NCBI GenBank assembly: GCA_029721515.1
Contig: CM056550.1
Coordinates: forward strand, 18,227,119 to 18,291,118
Reading direction: 5' to 3'
DNA length: 64,000 bases
From: Synanceia verrucosa
Lineage: Eukaryota; Chordata; Actinopteri; Perciformes; Synanceiidae
The stretch's first letter is position 1. Each line of letters opens with the position of its first letter. The position numbers were made by a program, and so were the translations under genes. This document shows positions 60,881 to 64,000 of the stretch, piece by piece. The notes under the pieces were generated by a model, which was given only the letters and a program-made list of their open reading frames with translations, ran no database searches and was not told the DNA's origin.

Positions 60881-63800
60881 ATAATAACCCTTGTTCTAGA
60901 CAACGTAATGTAAATTTTTTTTTTTTTCCCTCAATCTGAAACTGAAATCTGGGACATTTTTGGGGACAGCTTCCGCGGAAATCGTTTACCAAGTAACGGA
61001 CAAATACATTGTAACAGTAACTGTTTTGATTTACTTAAAAAATAATGTATTAGAGTCTTAGTGACTGTCAAAAGTAACAGCGTTACTGAAATGCCATTAC
61101 TGCCCAACACTGCTAAAGACCCACCTGAACAAAATAATACAAGCTCATTCGTGAGACAGCCAGCAGTGTCAGGGAGCTGAATCTGAGACAAATATGAACA
61201 AACTCAAAAACTATTAACAACTCCAAAAGAGAAGCGACGAGAAGTGACGGACCATGAGACGCTGTATGGTGCCGCCAGCTCACATATAAGACGAAAACAA
61301 AAGGATTGTTATCTGTAATTTCATTACATTTTAGTTAGTTTTGTAAACACACAATACAGTTTAGTAATAGACCAATACAGTTCAAGTCTATTACAGTGGT
61401 AATAGACCTGCTTCAGGTCACTATTTATGTTTTTGAAGGTAATGGTCCCTTCACCTTGTCGATGTCTCTCTCTGTGGAGATGTTTCTCTTTGGCCCAAAA
61501 TTGCCTTTGACCATGGCCCTATGGCGGCCCTCATCCATTCATAATGGAACCCTAAAGTTTCTTATGAATGACATTCTTCTGAACTTTCCTGCTCTTTTCT
61601 CCACCTTCTCCACCCGCGCTGCTGAGAATAATAATCCGAACATCCTTGATCTTTTCACACAAGGCGGCAGACGGAGGATTTTCCCGCAGTAAGGATCATT
61701 TAAGTGATCCCTTTGCCAACGGTAGGGGTTGGAGATTGGATTGAAGATTGGAGGTGGGGGGGTTTGTCACAGTCAGATAATGACATTCCTGAGACCCAGA
61801 GATGGACTCTAGAGCCCCATTTAAGCTGCTCAGGTTGAGCTGGAAAGGTCTGTGTATAGACTGGGCAGTTTGGCAGATCCAGAGCTACACCAAAATCTTC
61901 CCTAAGTAGTCCTTCAAGCAGCAAACACAATTTCAGTCAGGAAGCTGCATTATGGCTCAAGAATGCTCCAAATTTTAATTAAATGCTGTTAAAATTGAAT
62001 CACTGAGAGATTTAAAAATTCACAAGTGTTTTTTTTTTTTTGGATTTTTTATGACTCCTTCCTATTGCTTAAGTTTCACCTGAGAGGTAGCGAAGCAGAG
62101 CTCAGTCAGGTGCACTGTTTCAAAGAAAGATTTGTTGATCAGGACTGCATTGATCGCTAATTAAAGCTGCTGCTGCTGATTTTAGTCACCGAAAAGCATG
62201 GGATTTTCTCTGCTTTATGTCAAAACATGTAAAATCAGGCGTTTCTCATGCTTCTCATCCAACAGCAGTGATGATTGATAACAGAGGATTAAGAGAATAA
62301 CAGTTATTAGATTTAAACCTCTCGCGGCCGTGCGGTCCAACGTGACACACTTAAACCGATAATCACAGCTGATGCTCGGCGGCTGCTATCAGAATAAATT
62401 CAGCCTCGTTGTAAGTGACTGTCATCATTCACTTACAGCTGCTGCTGTTTATGCAAGGAGTACAGACATACAGCTGGCTGACAGAGCAGCTTAAAGTGCT
62501 GATGAGTTGAGCCACAATTGGCTTGATACTCTTATTCACAGCTGAATGCTCTGTCATGGTCCTCAGATACTGATGTTCTTCTGATTAGTAATCATAGGGT
62601 AAAAGGTGAAAGAAAGAAAGGATGGTGTTGTCAGATAACTGCTTCCTGTGAGTTATGTAGCGTCACAGCAAAGCTTCGAGCTAACTTTGTTTTTTGCCCA
62701 CGTCGTACAAAACTGCCGACATTCTTGCATTTCAAGAAGGCAATATACTGCTGGGCCTCGCCTTCTCCAAACCCACCTCATTAGTTTGTCTTTGTGCTCC
62801 ACCTCGCCCTCGTCCGTGCATACAGTATGTGCATATCGCCCGAGTTATTTATGCTCTGTTTTGTTTTCAACACCCCGTCTTGTAAAAGCAAGGCTGCCAG
62901 GCATAAAGCAGTCAAAACGGCTCTTCCTTCCAACCGGTCCCACCTCGGCTGGAGAATTTATGACCGTCGCCCCTGAGACAGAAGCTGAGAGGATCCCGCC
63001 TGGGCCCTCGCTGAAACCCGGCACCCTCCCGTTTGACGCACCACCTCATTTTGTCTCCTCTTGGACATGTTCGACACCTCGGGGGCGATGCCACTGACAA
63101 GCGCTGTTTGACACCCATTCCTCAGCACCTGTCCGGTCACCTGGAGCCACGGCTCCTGCTTTTCATCTCCCCGCCCATCCCCGGTAGCCCACACTTCAAA
63201 ATTTGTTACCCAAATCAAAGGTGGTGCTCATTGTTGAGGTTTGAACATTATACCGGTGTCATGTAAGCTCCTTGAACAGAACAGCTGCAGGTAATTCACA
63301 CAGAGGGAGAGAATCCCGGGCTCTTTGTCGCCGTTGTCTGCTGGTTCTTGCTGAAGCCAGGAGTGGGTGTAAAGTCCTCTTTGCCATTATCACTTCAGCC
63401 CTGTGGCCTGTGTGCTTGGCAGCTGCCTGCTCTGTAAATGAAACCAGAAGATGCTCGCGGTTTGGACAGCGCTATGGTGGGACCACATGCTAGCTGGGCT
63501 ACTAAAAGTGCAGTAGCTCTGACAAGTATTGTGTCGCGAGCCAAAAGAGCTTTGTCATACGCCCACACAAATATCTCCAAAATAGAAGCTTTATGTTACA
63601 AAAGACGACCAGGAGCTATGAGGTCAGCTGCATGTAGCTGAATTCCTAATGAGATAAACCTCTAAATTTCAGTTCCTGATGCCAAAAGCGATCTGGGATA
63701 ATTTAACAAAGACTAAAAGCCTGCGGCACCTAAACATATTGTCTCCTGACAAATCCATAGTGGAGGGGGTGCAATTGAAAAGCAAAATTATATGCTTAAA

Positions 63801-64000
63801 TGTTCTTTTTTTTAAGGATTAATTTAATTACAGCTGATGCCTCATGGCAAAAGGCTTATTTGTAATATTTTTAAAAATATGGAGAAGTTGTCAGCAGCCC
63901 AGATTTTGCATTCAACGTCATATATGTTCAAAAAATGAAATCCAGATTCAATTCACGGCCTAAATGCAGAAGAGTGACGCACAATAGCAAACAAAGTCAA

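Larger units (their letters stand above)
52539..64000 (-). other. wnt3 intron 1 (partial)
   Basis: The exon 2 acceptor CCTTCCTCTTCACAG (minus strand) is clear. No exon ending in the expected IWW-type codons and no signal peptide were found upstream to 64000. Contents: a copy of the AT-rich dispersed repeat (about 52845-53060), a GA run (53801-53812), the unassigned promoter at 56585-56745, a family C fragment (60720-60880), AGTAAC-type transposon pieces (60960-61110), and repeat-free stretches, notably about 62090-62560 and 63640-64000, that could be regulatory. No coding gene was recognised. Confidence 0.6.

Overview
The window is vertebrate nuclear DNA, almost certainly from a ray-finned (teleost) fish. 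It carries four vertebrate genes, three split by GT-AG introns, many of only 80-150 bp. The intergenic and intronic DNA is full of fish-type short inverted-repeat transposons (hAT-like and piggyBac-like), a few retroposon pieces, CA and trinucleotide microsatellites, and minisatellites. There are no prokaryotic operons, phage genes or CRISPR arrays.

Layout from left to right. Positions 1-4395 hold an 80-bp minisatellite and transposon fragments, with no gene seen. At 4396-9600 on the minus strand is cdk5r1, the p35 activator of CDK5. It has one coding exon (302 codons), an intron in its 5' UTR and a probable long 3' UTR. Its promoter faces that of psmd11 (Rpn6, 19S proteasome lid) on the plus strand at 10494-17680, with 12 coding exons and 422 codons, the same length as the human protein. 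About 2.5 kb further on, also on the plus strand, is nsf (N-ethylmaleimide-sensitive factor, an AAA+ ATPase) at 20142-40713, with 21 coding exons and 744 codons. Between nsf and the next gene lies a 1.1-kb, 21/42-bp minisatellite at 41334-42415. Converging from the minus strand is wnt3 (46298-52538). Its last three coding exons are present, but the first exon (signal peptide) is not found and should lie beyond position 64000, so 52539-64000 is read as wnt3 intron 1.

The genes do not form one pathway. psmd11 and nsf are housekeeping genes with CREB/ATF, ZNF143-like or YY1-like promoter motifs. cdk5r1 is neuronal and wnt3 is a secreted morphogen. The tail-to-tail nsf/wnt3 pair matches the human arrangement. 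The head-to-head cdk5r1/psmd11 pair and the closeness of psmd11 to nsf appear to differ from it.

I did not find a new biological system. The most notable observations are: decayed second copies of the starts of wnt3 exons 3 and 4 inside wnt3 intron 2; a well-formed but unassigned housekeeping-type promoter with a splice donor inside wnt3 intron 1; a GC-AG intron and a stop-adjacent 3'-UTR intron in psmd11; and an unusual NSF C-terminus. All gene models were spliced by eye from splice signals and remembered family sequences. No database search was run.
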